A stretch of DNA of 33,048 bases from Candidatus Eremiobacterota bacterium (GTDB lineage: Bacteria; Vulcanimicrobiota; CADAWZ01; Ess09-12): assembly GCA_031082125.1 (NCBI GenBank), contig JAVHLM010000049.1, positions 1 to 33,048 on the forward strand, given 5' to 3'. Numbering within the stretch: position 1 is the stretch's first letter; every line of letters begins with the position of its first letter. Below are positions 23,627-31,841 of this stretch, piece by piece. The notes beneath the pieces were generated by a model. It searched no databases and was not told the DNA's origin. It saw only the letters and a list, made by a program, of their open reading frames with translations. The translations under genes and the position numbers were made by a program.

Positions 23627-23926
23627 CTATTTTCCCGGTGTTCCCGGTGCTCCAGGCGCTCCGGGCGCTCCAGGCGCTCCAGGCGCTCCAGGCGCTCCGG
23701 GTGCTCCAGGCGCTCCTTTATGCGATGCTCCAGGCGCTCCTTGTGCTCCAGACGCTCCAGGTGCTCCAGGTGCTCCAGGTGCTCCTCTCTCCGATGCTCC
23801 GGGTGCTCCAGGTGCTCCAGGCGCTCCAGGCGCTCCAGGTGCTGGAGGTGATGACTGGTAGCAGCCATTCAACGTAAAAACCGCTAAAAATGCCAGAACT
23901 ATTAATAAAACCACTAATTTCTTCAT
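23627..23926 (-). CDS. Collagen-like (Gly-Ala-Pro)n lipoprotein
   Basis: This is a 99-residue lipoprotein. The signal peptide (KKLVVLLIVLAFLAVF) ends in lipobox LNGC, with Cys 22 the predicted lipidation site. From about residue 30 to the end the mature part is almost wholly Gly-X-Y triplets, mostly Gly-Ala-Pro, with three interruptions or variants (GASERG, GASGAQG, GASHKG). Such repeats can form collagen triple helices, which in bacteria need Pro-rich triplets since hydroxyproline is rare. A short lipid-anchored trimeric stalk is the natural inference. GAGGT lies 8 bases before ATG 23926. It starts 69 bp after PRC-barrel gene 3 and so belongs to the operon of promoter P6. Confidence 0.88.
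   Translation of the reverse strand: MKKLVVLLIVLAFLAVFTLNGCYQSSPPAPGAPGAPGAPGAPGASERGAPGAPGAPGASGAQGAPGASHKGAPGAPGAPGAPGAPGAPGAPGAPGTPGK
23633..23836 (-). repeat. GC-rich 9-bp-type repeat array encoding Gly-Ala-Pro triplets
   Basis: On the plus strand, GGCGCTCCA or GGTGCTCCA units recur in tandem, in phase with the codons. Uniform units are broken by a few variant triplets. Arrays like this can change length by slippage in steps of 9 bp without breaking the frame. Confidence 0.85.
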
Positions 23927-23995
23927 ATGCTCTTACCTCGTTCCTTTCAGATGAGACTTCGCGTGCACGTCAAAACAAGGTGAGACACGGGTGCT

Positions 23996-24766
23996 TTAAT
24001 GGGCAGTCACCTTGACAGGCTCCTCGACCCAGTATCCCTGGCGATTGTAATGCCCAAAAAGTTTTGTCTCATAATCCCGGGTCAGCAGAAACTCCTCTGT
24101 GTATTCCGGTGACTGCTTGACGGTATCGCGGGAAAGATTGACGAAGACTTTCTTGTCGTCCCAACCGACGCGCTCGATCCATTGCGGTGAAACCAGGACC
24201 TTTTTCAACGGCAGCCAGTTATGGGTATTGATGAGGAGATAACGAATCGCCCATGTCTCGTCGTCGATGATAAAATCCTCAACGTAGCCGATCTCGCCGT
24301 CTACGGCCTGGATGTGATAGCCTGTCACCTCGTGAGTGTTTCGCAGATGCGGATCCCATGCGGTCTCACCCTCGGTGTATTCCTTCAATTTTTCACGGTC
24401 ACGCACAATGCGGGGATAGGCTCCCCACATGTATTGGCCGCTCCAATATTTCGGCCATCCGAAATACCCGTAGTAGGACTCCTCGAATTGCCGCGAGAGT
24501 GGCTTGTCACTGGTCAATGATGGGCTGTCCTCCATCTGCTTTTTGGTCAAATCGATGGTGATGTGCTGCTTTTCTGCAATCACCGCGCCCAGTGCATAGG
24601 GGGATATCAACACCTTCCTTCCCGCAAGCCAGTCTGCGGTGTCGGCAATCAGATAGCGAATCGCCCAGTGATGGTCATCGAAGTAGAATTCTTTTATTCT
24701 CCCTATTTCTTCCCCCCCGATACAGTCCAATTTGAAACCCTTCAGTGTTTCTGCTCTGTGTAGCAT
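23996..24766 (-). CDS. Two-domain PRC-barrel protein 3
   Basis: This 256-residue paralogue is the most diverged of the three. The first barrel carries an extra Glu (GGEEIGRIKEFYFDDHHWAI) and WLAGRKVLISPYALGAV. The aromatic linker is YYGYFGWPKYWSGQYMWG. The second barrel (DGEIGYVEDFIIDDETWAIR) has WLPLKKVL where the others have WWPGKKVL. The end NRQGYWVEEP is conserved. AAAGGAG lies 8 bases before ATG 24766. It is the first gene after promoter P6, with a leader of about 45 nt, and heads the PRC-collagen-lipoprotein-PRC operon. Confidence 0.88.
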   Translation of the reverse strand: MLHRAETLKGFKLDCIGGEEIGRIKEFYFDDHHWAIRYLIADTADWLAGRKVLISPYALGAVIAEKQHITIDLTKKQMEDSPSLTSDKPLSRQFEESYYGYFGWPKYWSGQYMWGAYPRIVRDREKLKEYTEGETAWDPHLRNTHEVTGYHIQAVDGEIGYVEDFIIDDETWAIRYLLINTHNWLPLKKVLVSPQWIERVGWDDKKVFVNLSRDTVKQSPEYTEEFLLTRDYETKLFGHYNRQGYWVEEPVKVTAH

Positions 24767-24817
24767 AGTAATACTCCTTTCATTCTTTGAGAAATGGAAC
24801 AGATACCTCCTTTCCTT

Positions 24818-24860
24818 ATTATAGCCTCCTATTTTTCAGATTCATATAAGAAAAAGTCTG
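24818..24860 (-). promoter_or_regulatory. Regulon promoter P6 (PRC-barrel 3, collagen-like lipoprotein operon)
   Basis: Read leftward: CAGAC (24860-24856), TTTTTCTTA, TATGAA, 17 bp, TATAAT (24823-24818). The predicted start near 24811 falls on AGGAGGT (24811-24805), so the mRNA would begin with a Shine-Dalgarno-like stretch about 45 nt before the real start. Confidence 0.85.
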
Positions 24861-24898
24861 GAAGTATGAATCGCCAGGTATTCTGCCAGAAAATTTTA

Positions 24899-26563
24899 TC
24901 AGTCTTTAGAGCGAAAATGCCTGAGGGAAGACAAAATGAGAGATAAAATAAGAGACAATGCAATAGAATCGATAACCTGGGGTGCTTTCATTGAATACAG
25001 GATATCGTCAATTTTGGATAAACCTTTAATCCACAGGGGTTGATACTGGTCTATCACTTCAACCCTGTCGTCAATCGCTTTCGCCGCTCTTCTGCCGCTT
25101 TCCACGGCGCCTTCAATACTCCATACCTGAGCTTGAGTCCTGGTGTGGGCTCCGGCGAGAAACAGATTTGAAACCGGCGTTTTCTGGGCGGGTAAATATG
25201 CCTGGGTATCGGTGGAATTCACCCATTTCGGTTGAAGAGGTCTTATTCCTTCACTGGAAAATTTCCACTCATGCCACACTTCTATTTTGATAATTGAAAA
25301 TTCTCTCAACCCTTTTCCATTATTCGCTTCCTTCACTAATTCATCAAGCGCGCCGCAGCTGAAAATCTGGGCTTTCACTTCTTCGATGAATTCTTCTTTC
25401 GTGCACCTGCTTACCGGCTTATGGTAAATCTTTCCCGGAACGCTGCCAATACAGGAGGTGCCTGTCCAGAGAGATTTAATGTTTTTCCCTAAATCCACTT
25501 CTTTGTCCCACACCTGTTCTTCGGCAAAAAGGGTCAGATTGAATTCGGAATCACTCACCACTACGGCAGTCCTCTCACGAGGGAACTTAATTTCTTCGGA
25601 AAATGCCACTCTGAAAGAGACTTGAGTGTGAGGGCCACCCCGAATAAGGGGCTTGAACAGCTTTAATTCTTCCAGCCTCTCAAGCGCAGGGGTCTCACTT
25701 AAAATATCTGCCGTCATGAAAGGATTGAGAGCGAGAATATACCTGTCGGCCTGAATTTTTTCTTCTCCACAGAAAGCGGAGACAATGGCGGTTCCATCAA
25801 ACTCCAGTTTTGTGAGAGCTTTCCTCCAGAAGAATTTTACGCCTTTTTCCTTAAGGTATTTCACCCATGGGTCAAACCAGTATTCACTGCTGGGGCCTTT
25901 AAGTAACAGCCAGCCATCTCCGGCGCCCTGCTTCCACGCGGGGCCATCCTGATCAGCCTTGTGGCGGTGTGCAGGCTTTGTGATCAGCTGTTTTCTGAAA
26001 AATTCACCGGCAGTCTGCAGTGAGACTTTTGACCAATCCGAGCCAATCCACGGGCCGAAACAAGAACGCCAGGCTTTATAGGCTTTATCTTTCAGTAAAG
26101 GCTCCCAGGCTTCGGCGGCATTAAGCTTATCATATTCTATTTTACTTCGATTATTGGAAGTCCACGTTTTAAGCATCAGGTAAGACCATTTCATGAATTC
26201 CCACGTGTTCATCCTGAACATTTTAGGAATGCCTTTCAGTCCTTCATTATAAAACTCAGCTTTATCGGCATCGGGGAAAATTCCAAAATCAACGGGCCGT
26301 GAGAGGGCTGAATCATAGATGCTCCCTTTTTCATTAAAAGGAATATGCCGCATTAAATCAAAAGCATTATGATACCAAGGTCCCATGCCGTGCCAGGAAT
26401 ACTCCGAAGGCATATTGTCCTGACTGAGCCGGGAGCTTCTGAAGAATCCGCCCGGCTGATCGGTGGCTTCATACACTGAAACACCATATCCTGAGTGAAC
26501 TAATTCATGGGCAGCGGTCAATCCCGCTATACCGGCTCCAAAAATCACTACTTGACAAGACAT
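24899..26563 (-). CDS. FAD-dependent amine oxidase/phytoene desaturase-like oxidoreductase
   Basis: This flavoprotein is about 554 residues. The N-terminus has the dinucleotide-binding motif VVIFGAGIAGLTAAHEL, then an acidic ribose contact and GG motif (YEATDQPGGFFRS). The C-terminal FAD-binding block is NLFLAGAHTRTQAQVWSIEGAVESGRRAAKAI. The middle (WHGMGPWYHNAFDLM, DGWLLLKGPSSEYWFDPW) fits the amine oxidase/carotenoid desaturase superfamily, but I cannot name the substrate. A hydrophobic patch near the end (IDSIALSLILSLILSSL) could associate with membrane, as in hydrophobic-substrate enzymes. ATG 26563 has GGAGGTG 5 bases upstream; a GTG two codons earlier lies inside that site. It follows the hydrolase gene by about 60 bp. 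There are fewer GC-ending codons here than in neighbours, a hint of transfer. Confidence 0.85.
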   Translation of the reverse strand: MSCQVVIFGAGIAGLTAAHELVHSGYGVSVYEATDQPGGFFRSSRLSQDNMPSEYSWHGMGPWYHNAFDLMRHIPFNEKGSIYDSALSRPVDFGIFPDADKAEFYNEGLKGIPKMFRMNTWEFMKWSYLMLKTWTSNNRSKIEYDKLNAAEAWEPLLKDKAYKAWRSCFGPWIGSDWSKVSLQTAGEFFRKQLITKPAHRHKADQDGPAWKQGAGDGWLLLKGPSSEYWFDPWVKYLKEKGVKFFWRKALTKLEFDGTAIVSAFCGEEKIQADRYILALNPFMTADILSETPALERLEELKLFKPLIRGGPHTQVSFRVAFSEEIKFPRERTAVVVSDSEFNLTLFAEEQVWDKEVDLGKNIKSLWTGTSCIGSVPGKIYHKPVSRCTKEEFIEEVKAQIFSCGALDELVKEANNGKGLREFSIIKIEVWHEWKFSSEGIRPLQPKWVNSTDTQAYLPAQKTPVSNLFLAGAHTRTQAQVWSIEGAVESGRRAAKAIDDRVEVIDQYQPLWIKGLSKIDDILYSMKAPQVIDSIALSLILSLILSSLRHFRSKD

Positions 26564-26624
26564 TGGCACCTCCCATGCTCTCGGTCTCTATCGGGCAGGA
26601 ACAATCGGGTGAGGCAAATCGCCG

Positions 26625-27446
26625 TCAGGCCTTGAAAAATTCGAGCAGATCGGCGTTGATCTGGTCCTTATTGGTAGAGCACATGCCGTGCGGCATGCCC
26701 GGATAGACTTTCAGAGTGGCACCTTTGACGATCTTGGATGAGAGCAGGGCCGAGGCGCCGATAGGCACGATCTGGTCATCGTCACCGTGCATGATGAGCG
26801 TCGGAATGTCGAACTTCCTGAGATCTTCAGTGAAGTCTGTCTCGGAAAAGGCCTTGATGCAATCGATGACGGCTTTGAATCCGGCCTGCATCCCCTGCAG
26901 CCAGAACGAGTCCCGCAGCCCCTGGGAGACCTTGGAGTCTGGCCTGTTGGCGCCGTAGAAGGGCGTGCTGAGATCCTTGAAGAATTGCGAGCGGTCGGCG
27001 TGCACGCCTGCGCGGATTTTGTCGAACGCGTCGATGGGCAGCCCGGCGGGATTGGCGGCTGTTTTCAGCATCAGCGGCGTCACCGAGCTTATCAGCACGG
27101 CCCTGGCCGCACGTCTGGTTCCGTGGCGGCCGATATAGCGGGCGACCTCACCGCCGCCCGTAGAATGCCCGACATGGATCGCGTTCTTCAGATCGAGCTT
27201 TTCCATGAGCGCCGCGAGGTCATCGGCATAGGTGTCCATTTCATTGCCATTCCATGGTTGGCCCGATCGGCCATGGCCGCGGCGATCAGGGCTGATGCAG
27301 CGGTATCCGCGGCTGCCCAGAAACACCATCTGGTCTTCCCATGCGTCCGAGCAGAGCGGCCAGCCATGGCTGAAGACTACGGGCTGCCCGCTGCCCCAGT
27401 CCTTGTAATAGATCTGCGTGCCGTCTTTCGTCGTGATCGTGTTCAT
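26625..27446 (-). CDS. Alpha/beta hydrolase, non-heme chloroperoxidase/arylesterase type
   Basis: This 273-residue hydrolase of the size and sequence type usually annotated non-heme chloroperoxidase or arylesterase has a complete triad: nucleophile GHSTGGGE (Ser at about residue 95), acid HGDDDQIVP and His in YPGMPHGM. The oxyanion region [15 protein letters not shown] and DRRGHGRS are family-typical. The natural reaction is ester (or perhydrolase) hydrolysis; the substrate is unknown. No signal peptide, so it is cytoplasmic. GGAGGGAACC precedes the start at 27446. It lies 90 bp past korB on the same strand and may be co-transcribed with korAB. Confidence 0.93.
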   Translation of the reverse strand: MNTITTKDGTQIYYKDWGSGQPVVFSHGWPLCSDAWEDQMVFLGSRGYRCISPDRRGHGRSGQPWNGNEMDTYADDLAALMEKLDLKNAIHVGHSTGGGEVARYIGRHGTRRAARAVLISSVTPLMLKTAANPAGLPIDAFDKIRAGVHADRSQFFKDLSTPFYGANRPDSKVSQGLRDSFWLQGMQAGFKAVIDCIKAFSETDFTEDLRKFDIPTLIMHGDDDQIVPIGASALLSSKIVKGATLKVYPGMPHGMCSTNKDQINADLLEFFKA

Positions 27447-27535
27447 CGGTTCCCTCCGTTATTTTATTTTCTTGATTTCTTCTTCTCCGTCTTCTGCCTT
27501 CGCATCGGCAGCTTTTTTGATGGACGATGCCGTCC

Positions 27536-28393
27536 TTATTTTTTGGAATCCAGTAATTCTTCCAATTTATTGAAATCAGCCTTTCGCCTGGAAAGCGGGG
27601 TCTTATCCTCCCGGTACGCCGAGAGGGTGGATTCAAAAGTCGGCCGGGATTCATGGCGGTAAAAAATTCCCAGGGGAATTTTTTCACTTTCCAGAGCCCG
27701 TTGGAAGGCTGCCTGGCGGTCGGCTGGATCGTATGATTCTTCCAGGTAATAAGTGTTTTCCTTGAACCACTGGTAAGTATTGACCTTATTGAAGGAAACG
27801 CAGGGCTGGAAGATGTCCACCAGGGCATATCCCTGGTGTTTAATGGCTTGTTTTATGATTTCCTTGCTCTGCTCTTTATCCCCCATGAAGATACGAGCTA
27901 CGAAAGGAGCATCGAGAGCAATTGCCACCGCCAGTGGGTTAAAAGGCTCCTCGCTTACTCCTTCCACCTGAACCGGGGTTTTAAAGCCGGGTTGGCTTGT
28001 AGGGGAAGCCTGCCCCTTGGTAAGCCCGTACACCATGTTGTTGTGGACTAAATTGGTGATATCGGGGTTGCGGCGGAGGGTATGAATGAAGTGGTTGCCC
28101 CCTTCCCCGTACATATCGCCGTCCCCGCTTTCCGCAATTACGGTAAGGCCGGGGTTGGCAGCCTTGATTCCAGTGGCGGCAGGCAAGGCGCGCCCGTGCA
28201 GGCCGTTAAAGAAATTGGTTTTCAGGTAATGGGGAATTTTGGCAGCCTGGCCGATGCCGGAAACCATTATCAGCTCTTCAGGCTTGATTTCCAGCTCGCT
28301 TAAAGAGCTCTTCACCATGTTCAGAATCCCGTAATTCCCGCACCCCGGGCACCAGGCTATATCAATGGCTCCCATATCATAAGGGTTGCTCAT
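27536..28393 (-). CDS. korB: 2-oxoacid:ferredoxin oxidoreductase, beta subunit
   Basis: This thiamine-diphosphate-binding subunit is about 285 residues. [13 protein letters not shown] near the N-terminus and [19 protein letters not shown] (GDG...N ThDP/Mg motif) are diagnostic of the KorB/PorB class, and [15 protein letters not shown] is a family signature. With KorA it oxidatively decarboxylates a 2-oxoacid (2-oxoglutarate type most likely) to acyl-CoA, reducing ferredoxin; the reaction is reversible in some anaerobes. The class lacks the extra ferredoxin subunit of PFOR here, and none is encoded nearby. ATG 28393 overlaps the korA stop (TAATG) and has GAAGGAGGA upstream, so the pair is tightly coupled. 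Confidence 0.95.
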   Translation of the reverse strand: MSNPYDMGAIDIAWCPGCGNYGILNMVKSSLSELEIKPEELIMVSGIGQAAKIPHYLKTNFFNGLHGRALPAATGIKAANPGLTVIAESGDGDMYGEGGNHFIHTLRRNPDITNLVHNNMVYGLTKGQASPTSQPGFKTPVQVEGVSEEPFNPLAVAIALDAPFVARIFMGDKEQSKEIIKQAIKHQGYALVDIFQPCVSFNKVNTYQWFKENTYYLEESYDPADRQAAFQRALESEKIPLGIFYRHESRPTFESTLSAYREDKTPLSRRKADFNKLEELLDSKK

Positions 28394-30105
28394 TATTCGA
28401 GTCCTCCTTCCCACAGGATTTTTAAATGTTCAGTGATTTCTTCCACCGTAAAAGGCAGACCATTGTATTTCAAAATCCGGTTTTCAATTTTAATCCCGGT
28501 TTCCAGCTGGAGGAGCTTTCCGAACTGGCTGGTAGCGTTGTTCTCGATGATGACCAGTTGCCTGGCCTTTGCCAGCAGTCCCGCGGTTGTCGCGGGGAGG
28601 GGATGAAGCTGGCTGAAATGGAGAAAGGCAGTGTCTTTCAAACTCAGGATTTCCAGGGCTTCTTTCACCACCTGATAGGTAGAGCCCCAGGCGATGATAA
28701 GGTTTTGAGAGCCGGCTTTCCCAAGCAGGGTGGGCTGCAAAGCGGTCTCTTTGATCAGCTCCTGTTTTTTCAGCCGCTTTTCCACCATTCGGCTCCTGAT
28801 GTCCAGGTCCTCGGTGATGTGGGCAGCTTCATCGTGCTCGTCGCTGTCCACACAGACCAATCCTTCCCCGAATCCCGGAATCCCCCGGGGGGAGATACCG
28901 TTTTCAGTGAGCTGATAGCGCTGATAATCGGCCCGGGTCTTGATGAAATGGTTTTCGGGCTCCCCCGATGCGAGGTCGGGCTTCTCCGTGTTGTAATAGG
29001 CGTCCACCAGATACTGGTCAGAGAGAATGATGACCGGGGTCTGGAAGCGGTCTGCCATATCAAAGGCCCTGGCGGTTAAAAGAAAGGCTTCCTGCAGGTT
29101 TCCCGGAGCCAGGATGATACGTGGAAACTCCCCGTGACCGCCGTAGAGAGCGAATTCCAAATCGGCCTGCTCAGTGCGTGTGGGCAGGCCTGTAGCCGGG
29201 CCTGGACGCTGCCCCAGGCTGATGACCAGAGGAGTTTCCAGCATTCCCGCCAGACTGATTCCCTCCACCATAAGGGCGAACCCTCCGCCCGAAGTGGGCA
29301 CGAGGGCACGGGCCCCGGCATACCAGGCCCCCAGAGCCATATTGACGGCGGAAATCTCGTCTTCCGCCTGCTCCACCACCAGGCCGAATTTTTCCGCGTT
29401 CTGGGCTAAGGTGGTAAATACCCCGGTCGAGGGGGACATCGGGTACGCCGAAACAAAGTTGCATCCCCCGGCGACGGCTCCTAAAGCGATGGCTTCCGCT
29501 CCGTTCAGGAGAATCTGGTTTTTTACTTCCGGAGTGGGTTTTATCGCAATCTTAATCTGCTCCTGCCGGGCTATTTTGGCTCCCCATTCCAGCCCAAGGG
29601 CAGCGGCGGCAAGATTTTGACGGATTATTTCCGCTCCTTTGCCGGCAAAATAGCTGCTCAGGAACTGGTTCAACAGCCCGGCATCAAGCTCCATCAGGCC
29701 GCAGACAAGGGCAGCGGCCACCGTGTTGGCCATGATTCCCGACCCTGCCTGCCCGGCCAGTTTTTCCAGGGGAACATCGATGAGGGGAAAATCTTCCCCC
29801 AGCCGGGATTTATCCCCCAGAATCAGGGTTTTTGGGGAAATCCGGTTTTGCACATGAGTGATGGCAGCTTTATCCAGGGGGATCAGCAGGTCAATCCGGT
29901 CGCAGGGGGCAGCAATGCTTTTCTCCCCCACTCTCAGAGTGGTGGAGTTACTGCCTCCCCGGACCCGCGACATATATTCCTTGGTGGCGTAAATATGGTA
30001 GCCGGCGGTTTTCAAGAGATGGGACAGCAGGTATTCGATGGTTTGAATTCCCTGCCCGGCTTCTCCTCCCAGAGTGAGGGAAAGTTCTCGGTCAAAAGTG
30101 GGCAT
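28393..30105 (-). CDS. korA: 2-oxoacid:ferredoxin oxidoreductase, fused gamma-alpha subunit
   Basis: This 570-residue protein is a fusion. Residues about 1-190 are the gamma domain ([31 protein letters not shown]). Residues about 195-570 are the alpha domain ([63 protein letters not shown]). This layout is that of KorA proteins in many anaerobes and some aerobes. The Pro-Met-Ser-Pro-Ser-Thr loop is the substrate/CoA region. GGAGGTGC lies about 6 bases before ATG 30105. The gene starts the operon, and the 47 bp up to the hemerythrin stop show no terminator, so read-through from the hemerythrin side is possible. Confidence 0.95.
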   Translation of the reverse strand: MPTFDRELSLTLGGEAGQGIQTIEYLLSHLLKTAGYHIYATKEYMSRVRGGSNSTTLRVGEKSIAAPCDRIDLLIPLDKAAITHVQNRISPKTLILGDKSRLGEDFPLIDVPLEKLAGQAGSGIMANTVAAALVCGLMELDAGLLNQFLSSYFAGKGAEIIRQNLAAAALGLEWGAKIARQEQIKIAIKPTPEVKNQILLNGAEAIALGAVAGGCNFVSAYPMSPSTGVFTTLAQNAEKFGLVVEQAEDEISAVNMALGAWYAGARALVPTSGGGFALMVEGISLAGMLETPLVISLGQRPGPATGLPTRTEQADLEFALYGGHGEFPRIILAPGNLQEAFLLTARAFDMADRFQTPVIILSDQYLVDAYYNTEKPDLASGEPENHFIKTRADYQRYQLTENGISPRGIPGFGEGLVCVDSDEHDEAAHITEDLDIRSRMVEKRLKKQELIKETALQPTLLGKAGSQNLIIAWGSTYQVVKEALEILSLKDTAFLHFSQLHPLPATTAGLLAKARQLVIIENNATSQFGKLLQLETGIKIENRILKYNGLPFTVEEITEHLKILWEGGLE

Positions 30106-30152
30106 AAGTGCACCTCCGGTTATTAATCAGGGATAAAGGTCATTTCTTCGCC

Positions 30153-30707
30153 TTACGCTCCGTATATTTCTTTGAGCTGATGCAGAAGCTCATGAAAAGC
30201 CTCATGCCTGCCCGCGCCGATTCTTTCTTGCTCAAGCTTCTCGAACTCCACCCAGAGGCCTTTCTGCCGTTCTTCGGAAAGAAGCTTATCGGCCATTTCA
30301 AAGACCACATTTTCTTCTTTGTGAATATGCTGTGTCAGAAGCTGAATATAGCTCCGGGCGTTCGTCACCAGGATAACTGCAGCAGTAGCATTGCCTGCTT
30401 GATATGATGCAAGGGATTGCTTCATCGCCTTCACAAAGCTTCGCCCCTGGTCATGCTCCGCCAGCATGACCTCTAAAGGACCGCCTTCTTTTGGGATTCC
30501 TGCCGATACCAGGGCAGGGAATAAGAATTCCTCTTCCTTCCCATGGTGGCATGTGTCCACGAAAACGGTGAAAAATTCCAGAATCTTTTCCATATGGTCT
30601 TTATCAATTGTTTTTTCTGCCTCATGGCTCACGCATATTTTTTCCAGGATGCGAAGCATCAGCATAACCCCTTTATGCTCATTCTTGAGGTCCTCTGTGG
30701 CTTTCAT
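30153..30707 (-). CDS. Hemerythrin HHE-domain protein
   Basis: This 184-residue four-helix hemerythrin-like protein has metal-binding His and Glu in the expected order: KNEHKGVM, TCHHGKEEEFLFP, LAEHDQGRS and TQHIHKEENVVF. These proteins bind a diiron site and sense or scavenge O2, NO or peroxide, or handle iron. ATG 30707 is supported by AAGGAGGG 8 bases upstream; the frame is open up to 30863 without a site. A gap of about 160 bp separates it from the ABM-like gene. I see no clear promoter in it. Its place after superoxide dismutase, a membrane protein and an ABM protein argues for a role in oxygen stress. Confidence 0.9.
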   Translation of the reverse strand: MKATEDLKNEHKGVMLMLRILEKICVSHEAEKTIDKDHMEKILEFFTVFVDTCHHGKEEEFLFPALVSAGIPKEGGPLEVMLAEHDQGRSFVKAMKQSLASYQAGNATAAVILVTNARSYIQLLTQHIHKEENVVFEMADKLLSEERQKGLWVEFEKLEQERIGAGRHEAFHELLHQLKEIYGA

Positions 30708-30868
30708 AATCTTTTCCCTCCTTATGCTCTGGAGTATGAATTCAAAATTGCTCATTAAATCCAGGTTTCTGAGCGCAGGGATCCTGTAATTCACAATGTG
30801 CGTCAGTTTATCATCTTGAGGTGATATTTTCTTACACCATGTCCTTCGATTGGAAGAGTTCACCCTTT

Positions 30869-31159
30869 TTAACTCTGGACTACTTCATAAAACCTGGGCG
30901 TGGGTTTGCCATCAAACATTGGCTGGACCTTCTCGCTTTCCTTGGCATGGAGAGCGCTGGTATGCATCGCCTGGAAGCTCGCCTGATTTTCAAATTCAAC
31001 TATGGCGGCATAGCTGCCTCCTTCCAGAGGCCTCAACAGCTTTCTGCTTATGAAACCCTCAAAACCGGCAAATGCCTGGTTTGACGAGGCAAACCATTGT
31101 TGAAATTCAGCATCCTTACCCTCTTGAATAGGCGGGAAAGAAATAATCACGATATACAT
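30869..31159 (-). CDS. Antibiotic biosynthesis monooxygenase (ABM)-fold protein
   Basis: This 96-residue protein of the dimeric alpha-beta barrel ABM type contains MYIVIISFPPIQEGKDAEFQ, then FEGFISRKLLRP, GGSYAAIVEFENQASFQAM and a C-terminal FYEVV strand, the order seen in ABM domains. Members include cofactor-free monooxygenases and heme-degrading (IsdG-like) proteins. A heme role would suit this oxygen-defence cluster but the residues cannot be judged by eye. ATG 31159 has GGGAGGTG a few bases upstream; longer frames overlap the upstream small gene. It is 25 bp after the mini membrane protein gene. Confidence 0.85.
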   Translation of the reverse strand: MYIVIISFPPIQEGKDAEFQQWFASSNQAFAGFEGFISRKLLRPLEGGSYAAIVEFENQASFQAMHTSALHAKESEKVQPMFDGKPTPRFYEVVQS

Positions 31160-31184
31160 GAGCCACCTCCCTCTGAACCTTTTT

Positions 31185-31289
31185 CTAAAACTTGATTCTC
31201 GCGCCCAGGTACAGCAGTAATATGATAATGATGGCATGCCATGCATAGAAGCCGGGTTTGCCGATTGCAAAATAACGGAGAATTCTCAT
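31185..31289 (-). CDS. 34-residue single-span membrane protein
   Basis: A frame from ATG 31289 with TAGGAGG about 5 bases upstream encodes a basic N-terminus (RILRYFAIGKPGFYAWH) and one membrane helix (AIIIILLLYLGA), ending in RIKF. It fits tightly between the membrane protein gene (10 bp upstream) and the ABM gene (25 bp downstream). That spacing and the strong site make it a likely real small protein. Function unknown. Confidence 0.65.
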   Translation of the reverse strand: MRILRYFAIGKPGFYAWHAIIIILLLYLGARIKF

Positions 31290-31299
31290 ATCCTGCCTC

Positions 31300-31797
31300 C
31301 TAATGTTTGAAAATGAGCACACCAATGATATATACCAGTGTGATCCCGGCGAAATGCACAAGCCACCATCCGTTATGGAGATACCGAAAGCCCTGGGGAT
31401 ATTTCCAATCGTCTCTGGTGCGCTCCGGGTAGTAGTGGTCAAAAATTTCTTTCCCCACGAAGAATTTCCCGAAAAGGATCAGGGAATCGCAGAATGTTGA
31501 GCTCAGAATGCTCTGAGTGAAGCCCTTTCCAGGGAGTGCATGGGCGATGGAAAAATGAGACATCAGTATGATTCCGATTATTACGGTGAGCCCGTTGATA
31601 ACATACGCAATGTCTGCCGTGCCTTTGCTCATGAAGAGCATCGTGACCACAAAGACAGTGGCCAGATCGCCTATCGCCGGAAAAAGGTTCTGCCACCTCA
31701 GATGCCCTTCGACCAGAGGGCTGTGGATTCTCAGGTGCAGAAGGAAGCCGCCTATTCCTATGAAGACAAGGGCAAAAATCAGATTCCGTCTCTGCAT
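31300..31797 (-). CDS. Four-helix membrane protein of unknown function
   Basis: This 165-residue protein has four predicted membrane helices (LIFALVFIGIGGFLLHL, LATVFVVTMLFMSKG, VINGLTVIIGIILM and LVHFAGITLVYIIGVLIF). A polar stretch between the third and fourth (FDHYYPERTRDDWKYPQGFR) is rich in Tyr, Asp and Arg. His residues occur near several helix ends (HLRIHSPLVEGH, MSHFSIAH), which could hold heme or metal, but this is speculation. The gene starts 44 bp after superoxide dismutase and its stop is 10 bp before the mini membrane protein, so it belongs to the operon of promoter P7. I do not recognise the family. Confidence 0.8.
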   Translation of the reverse strand: MQRRNLIFALVFIGIGGFLLHLRIHSPLVEGHLRWQNLFPAIGDLATVFVVTMLFMSKGTADIAYVINGLTVIIGIILMSHFSIAHALPGKGFTQSILSSTFCDSLILFGKFFVGKEIFDHYYPERTRDDWKYPQGFRYLHNGWWLVHFAGITLVYIIGVLIFKH

Positions 31798-31841
31798 GGA
31801 CTCTCTCTTCCTTCTTCAGGAGATGAAGAAACATTCAGCCT

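Noticed and set aside
23633-23836. Short tandem repeats that could suggest a CRISPR array
   Set aside because: Repeats are 9-bp coding triplets in frame, with no spacers of constant length and no cas genes.
27520-27545. GGACG-ATGC-CGTCC hairpin with T run after korB
   Set aside because: The T run follows on the plus strand only, where no gene is transcribed, so it is not a terminator for korB.
26787-27662. Rightward frame of 291 codons
   Set aside because: It lies antisense to the alpha/beta hydrolase and korB, with no promoter, ribosome site or domain.
28426-29079. Rightward frame of 217 codons
   Set aside because: Antisense shadow of korA, which is a firm gene.
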